A stretch of DNA of 64,000 nucleotides, from NCBI GenBank assembly GCA_016946835.1, contig JACVTC010000124.1, positions 470,001 to 534,000 on the forward strand, read 5' to 3'. How positions within the stretch are numbered: position 1 is the first letter of the stretch; every line of letters begins with the position of its first letter. The position numbers and the translations under genes were made by a program. The notes beneath the pieces are model-generated. The model did not search any database. It was not told the origin of the DNA and was given only the letters and a program-made list of their open reading frames with translations. Shown piece after piece: positions 44,901-62,313 of the stretch. Origin of the DNA: Neocallimastix lanati (nom. inval.) (taxonomy: Eukaryota > Neocallimastigomycota > Neocallimastigomycetes > Neocallimastigales > Neocallimastigaceae).

Positions 44901-47770
44901 ATAACAATAAAAATTCAGAGGATAATACAAATGAAAATAAGAATTTGAATAAAAAATTAGAAGATAATGATATTAAGAATATAAAGAATGGTACAAATGA
45001 AAAAGAAAATTTTGTAGTTAAAAATCCAACATTAAAGAAAGATGAATTTAAGAGCTCCGAAACATTAGTTAATAAACCTGACAATAATGAATTAACAGAT
45101 ATTGAAAATAATAGTATTGAGAGTATAAACAAATTAAAATTGAAAGATAAAAATAGAATTATACTTAGTAAATCCAGTTTTCATAGTTTTATTAATAATT
45201 CAAAGAATTCTATTGATGATATAATACCTGCTAATGAATATACAAATGGAGATCAAATTTATAACTATAATATTAATAGTAATATTTCTCCATCTCCTAT
45301 CGATAATTTAATGAGAATTGAAAAAGAAAATGAATTAAAGGAAATGATGATAAAATTAAAAGAAGCTATTCATTTAAATGAAACTCAAATGTTATTAACA
45401 AAGAAAAATTATATTGCAAAGAAGTTAAGGAAAGATAATAATAATGAAGATGAAGGTAAAAGTGAAGAAAATGATCCAAATTCAAATTTAAGTTTGTCAA
45501 GAGTAAAATCTCAGTCATCCTTAGTATCAAGAAAATCTACAGTATCAAAAACTTCTTTATCATCATTTAATTCTTCTTTCACCACGAGTGGAATTAAAGA
45601 TGTAAAAACATTAAAAGCGTTAGAAGAATCAAGAATTATTCATAATGCCTTATTACAATGCATAAATTATATTGAAAAAGATTTGAATGGAACAACGAAT
45701 TATAATTCACTATTTAAAATTGCAAAAGAAAATGAACCTTCTCTTAATCATATCTCTATCGACTCAAAACCTTTATATTCTGATAGTAATAATCCTAGTA
45801 TTACTTCGTTATCAAATCAAAAAGTAATTTCCCAACCACACTTGATTCAACAAGAAGAATATAACAACTTGATAAATTCACCTCTCTCTACTTATAGCAA
45901 TCCATCATCGCAAAAATCTACTGAAAATAATAAATATTTAAAGACAGAAATATATCAAAATCCTGCTTTAAACATAGATGATTTTAAATTCCGTCCATTA
46001 TCGGAATCATCAAATCAAGTATTGACATATGATGAAAATCAAAAAGCTCAAGAATTTGTTGCATCCGTTTCCAATGGTAATGAGCATTCTCTTTCAATGC
46101 CCTCTCTTTCTGCTCATGCTAATTCAGGAATATCATCAACATCATTGAAAGAAAATAGTATAATAACTGAAAAAATTATTCCAGAAAATAATCAACGTCC
46201 ACCATTACCTCCATTATATTATTCAAAATTAATAAATAATAATTATAATAATAACAACAACAACAACAATAATAATAATAGTAATAATAATAATAATAAC
46301 GATAATAATAATAATAGCCCCCTTTTAAATAACGATAAAAATAATACTAAACAAGATTTTACTCCTTTAATTTCTAATTTAAATACAGATAATAAGCAAT
46401 CTATTAATGTTCACAATGAACCTGAAAATTTAGAATATGCTACAAATACAAAATCAAACCCAGATAATAATAGCAATCGTTTTAAGAGTTTTGATAATTA
46501 TAAGCATTTATCAATTAATTCATTAGATAATGATAAAAGAATTAGCGTATATTCTTTAGATGAAAAACAATTACCAGAATTTAATAAATTCAATGATAAT
46601 AATGAAAATTCAACTTTTAATAAAAATTATTATAAATTAATTAAAAAATCAAATAATTCAGGAATTTTAGAAAATATTGAAGCAAAACCACTTGAAGAAA
46701 ACTTCAATTTGAATCAGAAAGACAAATTATTAATAGAAAATGATATTCAATCCGTTACAGGTACTTTTGGCAATCGTACGTCCTCAATTTATTATAATCA
46801 AGATCATTCAAACTTTGAAAAAGTTCAATCATTTCCAAGTCTTCTTAGATTAAAAAACAATAAAATAGGAAAGGGAGGAATTGAAAAACCATTATTAAAC
46901 GAATTTTCAACATTAGATCAAGAATTAAAATACGATAAAAATAGTACTGAATTAGGAACAGAAAGTCAAAGTGATATACCAACTGAAACTACTGATACAA
47001 ATATTGTTCCTAGCAGCGAATTAGAAACTACAACTTCTTCATTTATTTACAGTTCTGAAGACCCAACGGAACAGCCATTTAAATATCCAGTAAATATAAA
47101 AGAAAATATAGATCAAGATTTCCGTATTAGCATAACTGCTGATGATTCAATACTTTCTTCTCACAGTATGACTGGAGGAGATGATGATCATATACATTCA
47201 TCCAAAATAAACAAGATTAATAATCCAGAAAAGATTGATAAAATTGACTTTAATAATACATTAGATAATAGAGAATCATCATTATGTAGTTGGAGTGAAG
47301 AAATTATTGATCAACAACAAAATAATGAAAATCAACCTGATGAACTTGAATCTGATTTTGCTGATCTCACAAAAAGAATTAGTATAGGATTAGTAAAAGC
47401 TGAAGATTCATTTATTATTGAAAATAAAACAGTAGAACCTACTATAAAAATTGAAGGTACCAATGAGGAGACCTTCTATAATATCCTTGATACAATAGAA
47501 GATAAAACAAATAATGAAAATGAAAAATTTTTAAAGTTAAATAATAATGAAAAGTCCGTAACATCTTCGCCACTTCATAATGATATAAAAGATTATCGTA
47601 AATCTTTATATTCGAAGAAATCATCAAAAGATCAGTCCCCTAATAGTATTAGTGGAAATAAATTGTTAAATATAAATTCACCACAAATAAATAGATATTC
47701 TGGTATTCCAGCAGCCGATAATCTAATACCATCTGTTTATGCTATGGATCGTAATAAATCAATGAGTAAT

Positions 47771-47802
<32 letters not shown>

Positions 47803-47813
47803 TTTTGTTATTA

Positions 47814-47847
<34 letters not shown>

Positions 47848-48508
47848 TAAATTTAATGTGATAAAATAAAATAAAAATAGAAATACAAATAACAAAAAAA
47901 TAAAAAAAAAAAAAAATAAAAAAATAAATAATAAATATAAATATAAATATAAATATAAATATAAATATAAATATAAATATAAATATAAATATAAATATAA
48001 ATATAAATATAAATATAAATATAAATATAAATATAAATATAAATATAAATATAAATATAAATATAAATATAAATATAAATTAAAAATATTAATATTATAT
48101 ATTTTTTATTAATTTAAATTAATTACTAAGTTCATTCTAATGAAAATTCCATAAAATATAATAAAGGTAATAAAAGTATAATATCTGATTATAATATACA
48201 CAATAATAGTTATTTCAAAATGAAAGATAATACTAGTGAAATTTTGAAAAATTTGTCTGCCACAGCAGATGAAGAATATTTATATAGTATTAATATTTTA
48301 AGAAAAACAATGAATGGAACATGGATGTACAAATTTAATCGTTATGGTAAAAACCCTCATTTAAGATATTTCTGGATCCATCCTTATAATAAATTAATCT
48401 ATTGGTCAAGAAGAGAGCCTAATGAAAAATTTAAGCATCAAATTAAAACTAAGAGTGGTAATAATCAAAAAATATTATAAATTTTATAATAAATGCTATA
48501 AGTGTTTT

Positions 48509-48539
<31 letters not shown>

Positions 48540-49712
48540 ATGATTTATTATCTAAAATTATTTTATATTATCATCAAAAAAAAAAAAAATAATAAATAAA
48601 TAATAATAATAATAATATATATATATTTATTATATTTATTAGAATATATTCAAGATGTATTTAAAAATACTATGAAAGATAGATATAAAGAAACTATTTC
48701 CTGCTATCCATTTATAATCAATGTTAAAACTCCTCAACGTATTTTACAAATTGCTGCATTAAATAGTGAAGATTTTGATATTTGGTATAAAGCTATTCAA
48801 TCTTTAATTCATAAATTCGAAGGTTACATGGATAATAATGATTTAATTTACTTAAATTATAATAAAAAATTCAATAAATCAATTTTGAATGATGAAGGAA
48901 ATATTTCTTCAATTTTAAATCAAAACTCTGTTTTAAGTAATAATTATAATAATTTTTCACCAGTAAATCCAAATATTGAAAGTAATGAAGTAAAAAATAT
49001 TACAAAGTCAAAGGGTAATGATTCACTTCTTTCAATATCAGTAAAATCTTTCATTTCTTCAGCTCTTCCATCAAAATCAAATAAAAATAGTACTCATCAT
49101 TATCATAAAAATGATAGTAATACTAATTTGCCATCTACATCCTATAGAAATATAATTAAAAAAAAGAATAGTGTTTTAAGTAATAATAATGATTTTTCTA
49201 TTCTTTCAGAATTAAATAATAAATTAGGTGATAAGAGTATTCGTAGTAATAATAATAATAATAATAATAATAGAGAAGAACTTTATTGTAATAATAGAAT
49301 TCATAATAGTTTTAGTTCATTACCATATACAAATGACCGATCCTTTATTTTAACACGTGAGGATAAAAAATTACCAAAAGGAAGAAAACTTTCTCTATCT
49401 TCCAATTCTACTAAAAATATTTCTCAATATTTAAACTTTTTAAGTACTAAGAAAAAAGATAAAGCTACCAGTGTTCGTAGTGTAAATATAGATAAAACAG
49501 AAGACAACCAAAAATTAAAACATAAAAGAAGTTTTTCATTTTTATCACTAGATCAAAGGAGTAGAAATTATAAAAGTTATAATAATAGTAATAATAATGA
49601 TAATAGTATCATAGATGATTATGAGTCAAGTATATTGGTAAACGAATCTCGTCAAGCTGTAAGGCAATGCGCATGTCATAATCATCATCATCATCATCAT
49701 CATCATCATTAA
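39367..49712 (+). CDS. NUM1: NUM1/Mcp5-like cortical anchor with PH domain (very large)
   Basis: Five exons (39367-39526, 39701-41677, 41970-47765, 48131-48457, 48643-49712) join in frame to 3109 residues. The N-terminus (~15-70) and ~710-800 plus ~895-950 look like coiled coils. A long Asn/Ser/Lys-rich region contains about 15 repeats of 23-27 residues around GKTLADELN (43438-44720). Near the end is a PH domain (~2705-2816): WMYKFNRYG, RYFWIHPYNKLIYWS, then RILQIAALNSEDFDIWYKAI. This matches the Mcp5/Num1 PH type, with its WVHPYT-like and LYWS motifs. That family binds plasma-membrane PI(4,5)P2, and its N-terminal coiled coils tether dynein and mitochondria at the cortex. Most of the protein is low-complexity and probably disordered. 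The tail ends in HNH plus eight more His residues. The family call rests on the PH domain and overall layout. Confidence 0.82.
43438..44720 (+). repeat. Coding tandem repeats (IGKTLADELNNSLNIEENNEENKEDN type)
   Basis: About 15 units of 69-81 bp lie inside exon 3 of the NUM1-like gene. The (G/S)KTLADEL core is nearly invariant, while the Glu/Asn tail varies. Units 2-4 (with NGLYNDEEINEGN and SVGITLADELKNSF) recur almost unchanged as units 9-11, so the array expanded partly by block duplication. Confidence 0.95.
47931..48080. repeat. (ATAAAT)n hexanucleotide array
   Basis: About 25 near-perfect units lie inside the third intron of the NUM1-like gene (47766-48130), so the array appears to be spliced out. 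Confidence 0.95.
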
Positions 49713-50013
49713 ATTTATTTTATATATATAAATTAATATACAAATATAATAATTATTATTATAATTATTTATTCATTTAGTTTTATTTATTTATCTATTT
49801 TTTATTTATTTATTTATTTATTTTATTATTATTATTAATATTATTTAATCTTAATTTTATTATTCTTTATTTTATTTTATTTTCTGTTTTAACTTATTTA
49901 ATTTCATTTTATTTTTATTTTATTTTATTTTATTTTTTTTCTTTTAATATTATTTTTAATAGTTATTCATCATCTTTCGTTAATTTAATTTTTTTTTAAT
50001 TATAAATTAAAGA

Positions 50014-50053
<40 letters not shown>

Positions 50054-50500
50054 TTTAAATTTCAATCGTAAATATTAATTCAAACATATATATAATTTTT
50101 ATTAATTTTTAGTATCTTTATTTTTTTTATTTTTTTTTTTATTTTTTATTTTATTTTATTTTTTTTTTTTTTTTTTTTTTTTTTTGTTATAATCAAATTA
50201 TAATATTTAAATTTAATAAAAATTATTTATATATTTTTAATGAATATCTAAACTTTTAATAATAATAGAAAAATAAAAAAAAAATATATATATATATATA
50301 TATTACATATACATTAATAGTTTATTATATCTAGATATTATTTATTATTATTAAATATTTTATATTTTTATTTAATAATTGTTATTAAAATAATATTAAT
50401 TGTTAATAATAATAATAATAATAATAATGATAATAATAATAATAATAAAATGTAAATATTATTATTATTACTATTATTATTATTATTATTATTTTTATTG
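49713..50500. other. Short intergenic region between convergent gene ends
   Basis: The NUM1-like gene (+) and the receptor gene (-) converge here. The interval has T-rich and A-rich runs, an AAT run near 50014-50050 and several AATAAA-like words. It should hold both polyadenylation sites, but with this base composition they cannot be pinpointed. Confidence 0.6.
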
Positions 50501-55987
<5,487 letters not shown>

Positions 55988-56107
55988 ATTTATTTTTTAT
56001 ATATATCTTTATCTAATCATATATAATAAAAAATTTTATATATCATTATATAACAATTGTAGTTATTTCTTTTATAAAGTTTTATTATTTTACATCAATA
56101 ATAATAC

Positions 56108-56154
<47 letters not shown>

Positions 56155-56550
56155 AAAGAAAAAAGAAAAGAAAATAACTTTTTAATATTATATCATTAAA
56201 TTTAAAAACAGATATAAAAAAAAATTAATATATATTATTAAATTTAGTAACAGAAAAAAGAAATCAAATGAAACCAAAACAATTATAAAAAATAAAAAAT
56301 AAAAAATAAATAAAATTTAGTAAATTTTTATTAAATTTTAACTTTTTTTATCAATTAAGATTTATATATACGTAAAATAATGAATCAAATTTTATTTTAA
56401 AAGAAATTTCATAATTATTTTTATTCCTTCAATAGAATATAATCTATAAATTATTAAATTTAAATCTAAAAAAAAAAAATAAAATAAAATAAAATAAAAT
56501 AAAATAAAAAAAAATAAAAAAAATTAAAAAAAAATAAAAAAAATAGAAAA

Positions 56551-56583
<33 letters not shown>

Positions 56584-56929
56584 TAATTAAAATAAATAAT
56601 ATAAAAATATATTTTAAGGATTATGCTCATTTTTAGTTTTAATTAGAACAAAAAAGTTAAAAATTTAATATATTGGTATATCATTTATTATTTAAATAGT
56701 AATATGGTACATTTATGTTAAAATGTATAAAAATAAAAACTTTATTAAAATCAATAAAATTAAATTTACGAAATTTAAATAAAACAAAATATATAAATTT
56801 ATTCAATAAAATTAAATATACCAATTAAAACAAAACAAAATTTATAAACTTATTCAATAAAATTAAATATACCAATTAAAATAAAACAAAATTTATAAAC
56901 TTATTCATATGTTTATATATTTTCATAGG

Positions 56930-56971
<42 letters not shown>

Positions 56972-57196
56972 AAAATTAAAATGTTGTTTTTTTATATTGA
57001 TGTTCTAAAGAATTTAAAACTTTTTTTTAAAAAAAAAAAAAAAAAAACTTAAATTTTATTTTATTATTATTTTTTTTAAAAAAAAGTTTAAAGTATTTTC
57101 TATTTTTCTATAGGCTAAGCAGTTTTATGAAAGTTTTATTGTAAGAAATAAGTTTAATATAGTTAATATAAAATTAATATAATTAATAAATATAAA
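55988..57196. other. Intergenic region upstream of the receptor gene
   Basis: AT-rich, with poly-A (56113-56152), an AAAAT run (56476-56540), an AAT run and a short tandem repeat near 56810-56900 (AATTAAATATACCAATTAAA, two to three copies). The right side abuts the copia-like element. No gene seen. Confidence 0.6.
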
Positions 57197-57412
57197 TGTT
57201 ACAATATGTGAATTTATATATTAAATGAATCTAGAATAATAATAATATAAATTTTAATATAATCATAATATAATGTAATTAATTAAAAGTAATCTAGAAC
57301 AAGCCACATTTTAGTATAAATAGATGTAAATTTCATTATGTAGAATATAGCTAATCACATATTCATATTTATCATAAATAACCTCATTAATAAAACTTCA
57401 TATAAAATAACA
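57197..57412 (+). repeat. Left LTR of the copia-like element
   Basis: TG...CA ends; about 98% like the right copy at 59578-59788. A 10-bp hairpin follows directly (57413-57438). Confidence 0.9.
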
Positions 57413-57540
57413 GATTAAGAGTCTCATTGACTCTAATCAAGAAAACAAAATAATGTTTTCATTATTTTGTTAACTACCGAATTATGCTACTCAGCCGGAC
57501 ACGATCCAACGTCTCTCTATCAGCCAGATATAAACAATGT

Positions 57541-57578
<38 letters not shown>

Positions 57579-58420
57579 TAAGAACTCGAAATTCAAAATT
57601 TGAAATTTTGAAATTCTGAAGTGCTGAAATTGAAATGATTTGAGATTGAAGAAAATAAAAAAAAAAAAAAGAAGAAAATAAAGAAGAAAATAAAAAAGAA
57701 GAAAATAATAGTTCATCAAAAGATAATAAACGTTTATTGTAAAAATATTATGAATTTAATGATAGAGAGAAAAGCGATAAAAAATACTTCATATTTATTT
57801 TCGATGGTTTTACCGGATAATGAAAATGAAGAAACTATTAAACCAAAATATACTGCAGAATTACCAATAATAATTTCAAAATTTTGTGGTGTAAGAATTT
57901 TGTACTACCAGAATCAATAAAAGGAAATAAAACTTCTTATCCAGTAGGTTATGCTATTAAAATACATGATGTCTTTTTTGGAAGAAGAGTCGGTGATAAA
58001 GAAACTTGTTCAATAAGTGAATAATGGTAATAAATTTTCTGATAGTCTTTTTAATATAACGAAAGAAAATTAGTGTAATAGTCAACACACGAAAAGTGAA
58101 GCCGTGGACCTTCAACCATGTGGTACTGAACATCCAATATTTGAAGAAAACTTTTAGTATTATAAAATGCTATAATTTATTATTGAAAATTGTTTATGGG
58201 CACACGTCAATTACAAAAATCCCAAAAATAATCGTCATGAAATTCGTTATAATATTAAACTTTTATCATCAATATTTCAATAATAAGAAAATTCAAATAT
58301 ATAAAATCTTTTTTAAATTTTGGATTTTAGGGGAAAGTAAACAAAATAAAATAAAGAACTTTAAATATAAAATACTAAAGAAATATTACTTAACTGATTC
58401 TTTGTTCTGATTATTTAAAA

Positions 58421-58462
<42 letters not shown>

Positions 58463-58946
58463 TGGAAATGAATAAAATAGTCTAAGCGTGAAAATTAAAA
58501 TAAAATTGACCTACAAGGAAAAATAAATGAAATATGGAATCTTAATCAATTATGAAGCAATTTATATAATGTACTAATAAGTTTAAATGACAAGAATAAT
58601 ATAATTAATTATAAATGAAATCAATTTTAGTACCCCAAGATTATAATTTATCAAATACACCAATATATAGAAATCAACAATTTTATGTAAAACAAAAAAA
58701 AAAATAGTTTCATAAGAGATTTCATAATAAATATTTAAAAGGAATCGCAAGGTTAATACTAAACCCACAAAAAAGTGATAAATAAAAATAATAAATTGGT
58801 TACCTCTTACCAACAAAAGTATACCCTGTTACAAGGTTAATTACTTATCCCACAAAAAGAGAATATAATAAATGGTTTCTATCTCTTTATCCAACAAAAG
58901 TAAGGTTGAAGACTATAGGTCGAAGATACCACTTTAATAAATTTAT

Positions 58947-58991
<45 letters not shown>

Positions 58992-59577
58992 TTTTTAACA
59001 GGTTAATAATAATTTATATAATGATTGCAAGTTACTTTAATGTAACAAAACTTAATTCGATGAAGTTTTTACAAAACTCATCTAATATGAATCTCGAAAC
59101 TACAAAGTGAAAATAATATAAAAGTTAGCGCTAATCGATAAAGCGGATTATAAATGAAAGTGATGTAAAACCCAATATATAAGAGGTATTCACACAAATT
59201 GAGATGGTATAATATCACCCTTCAAGAGAAAGGTTTCCATCATACAAATGGTAATATATAAACCATATATTGCAAGAGATGTTTTAGATACATCTAATAT
59301 TAATGGTGTAATAATATTAAATACTTAGTTTTAGGGGGAAATTATTTGATTACAAATGTAATTAAGAAATTATTTTAACAATGTTTAAATCGAATTAAAG
59401 AAATTAATAAAATGTAAAAATACTTTATTCATGTAAAATTAAAGTATTATTTTAGAATAGAAATAATTAATAGCTTAATAATATCAAGTTAATATTATAT
59501 ACTAGAAAAACTTTATATTCACATATTCACCAGTAAACCAATTTATTCATTATAGAATAACTAGGTTTAAGGAGGAA

Positions 59578-59788
59578 TGTTACAATATGTGAATTTATAT
59601 ATTAAATGAATCTAGAATAATAATAATATAAATTTTAATATAAACATAATATAATGTAATTAATTAAAAGTAATCTAGAACAAGCCACATTTTTAGTATA
59701 AATAGATGTAAATTTCATTATGTAGAATATAGCTAATCACATATTTATCATAAATAACCTCATTAATAAAACTTCATATAAAATAACA
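59578..59788 (+). repeat. Right LTR of the copia-like element
   Basis: Same TG...CA ends as the left LTR. It is preceded by the polypurine tract and followed by the ATAAA target duplication. Confidence 0.9.
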
Positions 59789-59850
59789 ATAAATATAGTT
59801 AATAATAAATAATTATAATATCATAAACATAAAATATATGTATATGTTAG

Positions 59851-60046
59851 TGGCGTATTATATCAGATGATATATATCACACATATATATATGTAAAATT
59901 ATTATATTATAAATAATCAACAATGTAATATTTTAATATAAGGAACTTTTAATAATAAAAAAATAAAGTGTAATTGGGGAGAGCGCGTTTCGGAACCGCA
60001 CGTGAATAGCTCTAAGCCACATGCTTTTTAAGATGGCGTATTATAT
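59851..60046 (+). other. Small structured insert between 13-bp direct repeats
   Basis: TGGCGTATTATAT occurs at 59851-59863 and again at 60034-60046, flanking 170 bp. The right third (59968-60027) is strikingly GC-rich for this window. It can fold into two hairpins: 59985-59999 (GCG...CGC around a TCGG loop) and 59998-60024 (GCACGTG against CACATGC with an inner GCT/AGC stem). These share two bases, so they would compete slightly. Five T residues follow immediately (60025-60029), as in a Pol III terminator. A SINE-like or RNA-derived insertion is the simplest reading; no RNA family was recognised. Confidence 0.45.
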
Positions 60047-60049
60047 ATA

Positions 60050-61006
60050 AATTATTTTATATAAATAAATAATTAAATAATAATTAAATAAATATTTTAT
60101 TATATAATAATTTCATAATTTAATATATAAATATTTGATAATAAAAAATAAAAAAAATAAAAAAACAAAAAAAAAAAAAAAAATAAAAAAATAAAAAAAA
60201 TAAAAAAATAAAAAAATAAAAAAATAAAAAAATAAAAAAGATTAAAAAAATAAAATACAAAAAAAAATAAAATATTTTCATATTTATTTATATTTATAAC
60301 TGTAGTTTTTTATTATATAAATAAATAAATAAATAATAAATAAATAAATATTTTATTTTATAATAAAAAAATAAAATAAAAAAAAGATAAATATTTTTTT
60401 TGTAATTTTCTTGAAATAAAATAAAATATTTTCATATTTATTTATAACTGTAATTTTTTAAAAAAAAATAAAAATAAATAAATAATAATTAAATAAATAT
60501 TTTATATATATAAAATAAAATATTTATATAATATATATATATATTTGATAATAAAAAGTAAAAAAATAAAAAAAATAAAAATAAAAAAAAATAAAAAAAA
60601 ATAAAAATAAAAAAATAAAATAAAAAATAAAAAAATAAAATAAAAAATAAAAAAATAAAATAAAAAATAAAAAAATAAAAAAATAAAATAAAAAATAAAA
60701 AATAAAATAAAATAAAAAATAAAATAAAATAAAATATTTTCATATTTATTTATATTTATAACTGTAATTTTTTATTACATAAATAAATAATAATTAAATA
60801 AATATTTTATTTTATAATGAAAAAATAAAATAAAAAAAGAAAAGATAAATATTTTTTTAGTAATTTTCTTGAAATAAATTAAAATATTTTCATATTTATT
60901 TATATTTATAACTGTAATTTTTAAAAAAAAAATTGAAAATACATATTAAATAAAAAATAAAAAATAAATATTTTCATATTTATTAATATTTATATTGAAA
61001 ATTTTG
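60050..61006. repeat. AAATA-rich tandem region upstream of the MULE transposase
   Basis: The word ATATTTTCATATTTATTTAT followed by (ATTT)ATAACTGTA recurs near 60272, 60425, 60734 and 60885, and a shortened form near 60970 ends at the transposase ATG. Between them lie A/T-rich AAAAAT runs. The spacing (about 150 and 310 bp alternately) suggests two units of about 460 bp. MULE ends often carry such subterminal repeats, but no terminal inverted repeat was found. Confidence 0.65.
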
Positions 61007-61354
61007 ATGGAGGGAAATCTAAAAATTGATATAAGTGAAACAAATCGAGGAAAAGAGCAAATAATTATAGATCGAAAATTTAAATATAATTTTTCAAAAT
61101 TAAAAAAAGATAATACAAAAATATATAGATGTACTGAATATAAAACATTAAATAAATGTAAGTCTTTTATTATTTTAAATGATAATAAAGAGGTTTTAAA
61201 TTATGATTCTTCACATAATCATCCTGGTAATGAAATTAATGCATCCAAATCATTAATAAAACATAAAATTAAAGATGAAATAAAAAAAAGTTTGATTCCT
61301 TCTGATATAAAATCGAAACGTATATTTGATAAAATTTCTCAAGAAATAGGATAT

Positions 61355-61724
61355 TGTAACGAATTTTGTTAATCACCAGGTTGGTGCATTAACTTAAATA
61401 AACAAATAAATGTAAAATATTGAAAAACACTTTAAATATTAAAATATTATTTAACAAATCATTTATTTTATCAAGATATTTATTTATTTATTTATTTAAT
61501 GTTTAATGTTAATGAAACCTCGAAATTATTAAACTAATTTTAAACTACATGTTTTTATATCAAAATAAAATCAAACCTAATAATTTGATTGGTAAAATAA
61601 TTTATAATAAAATTTAACAAAATAATATTTTCAATAAACAAAAAGTGTAATAGATGGAGTCGAACCAGTGACATCTTGTACTGAGCTCCAACTATTAACC
61701 ACTAGACTAATAGGTTTCATTACA
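61355..61724 (-). repeat. LTR (left copy) of the TRIM-like element
   Basis: 370 bp with TG...CA ends; the outermost bases are inverted (TGTAA and TTACA). Adjoins the GATAT duplication at 61350-61354. Confidence 0.92.
61640..61724 (-). ncRNA. tRNA-like Pol III unit at the edge of the left LTR
   Basis: Reading from 61724 leftwards: TGTAATG, then an A box TAGTCTAGTGG (61709-61699), a B box GGTTCGACTCC (61666-61656), TATTACA and then TTTTT (61644-61640). TGTAATG pairs with TATTACA as a 7-bp acceptor stem with one G-T pair. CTATTA/TAATAG forms a D-like arm with a 10-nt loop, and the T loop is canonical. The anticodon arm does not fold properly, so it is not a working tRNA. The 5' end of the tRNA-like unit coincides with the LTR boundary. 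Confidence 0.65.
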
Positions 61725-62313
61725 ACGCTCTCCTCCAAGGAACGGATTCCAGACGTTCTAAAGGTTAATAACTAAGTAACCAGCAATGAAAACTGGGAGA
61801 AATTACACAGAATAAAAGAGCTAACCAGGAAGTATATCTGGGAGAAATTACAGCGAGTTTAGAGGTAACCAGCAGCAGAGACTGGGAGAAATTACAACTA
61901 GTGGATTCGTGGTTGATTTAGCCATAAGTCAGAAGTCAGTGGCAGAAATAGTGGTAGAAGCAAAGATGCGCGGAGAAGGGCTTGTTTCCGAGAAGATCAA
62001 AAATTTCCATAAAACGTTGAGAAAATATGAGCTAAAGGGTTCCAACTGGTAGAAAGTGATTTTTCCTTGATGGATGGGTTAGTTTCTTGATGGAACGAAC
62101 ATTCTAGAACTGAGAATCAGGTGTAACAGAAAACATAGAACGTCGGATAAGGATTACAGAAGCACTGACCAAAGAAAGTGTTTTTCAGAGTTATATCTAA
62201 ATATATGAATATATATTATATAAAGAAATTATATAAATAGAGTTAGTTAAAGTTTACTAAAACGAGCCAAAATACACCAAGGTGGTGACTTAGTTGCTTT
62301 AGGGAGGTTTCAT

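Larger units (their letters stand above)
57197..59788 (+). mobile_element. Broken Ty1/copia-like LTR retrotransposon (fossil)
   Basis: Two direct repeats start TGTTACAATATGTG and end AAAATAACA: 57197-57412 (216 bp) and 59578-59788 (211 bp). They are flanked by ATAAA on both sides (57192-57196 and 59789-59793), a 5-bp target duplication. A purine tract AAGGAGGAA (59569-59577) lies directly before the right LTR, setting the orientation. The LTRs differ at about three places, so the insertion is old but not ancient. The interior is about 2.2 kb, roughly half that of a whole element, with only scattered gag/pol-like patches. It is heavily broken and cannot be autonomous. Assignment to copia is based on LTR size, ends and polypurine tract, not on a readable polymerase. 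Confidence 0.85.

Noticed and set aside
43240-45132. Minus-strand Ser/Leu-rich open frames
   Set aside because: They are antisense shadows of the GKTLADELN repeats; the plus strand has correct splice phases and a recognisable PH domain downstream.
58096-58816. Open frames of 104 and 77 codons
   Set aside because: Both lie inside the broken copia-like element and show no conserved domain; treated as part of that fossil.
59968-60027. Group II intron domain V resemblance (CACGTGCGGTTC on the minus strand)
   Set aside because: The 5' strand cannot pair over the GGTTC part and the catalytic triad is absent; only the word is similar.
59968-60029. tRNA gene on the minus strand
   Set aside because: A-box-like and B-box-like words exist, but the T loop is too large and no acceptor stem forms.
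61640-61724. A functional host tRNA gene
   Set aside because: The anticodon arm does not form a 5-bp stem with a 7-nt loop, the T stem has only three pairs, and the same sequence sits in both LTRs.
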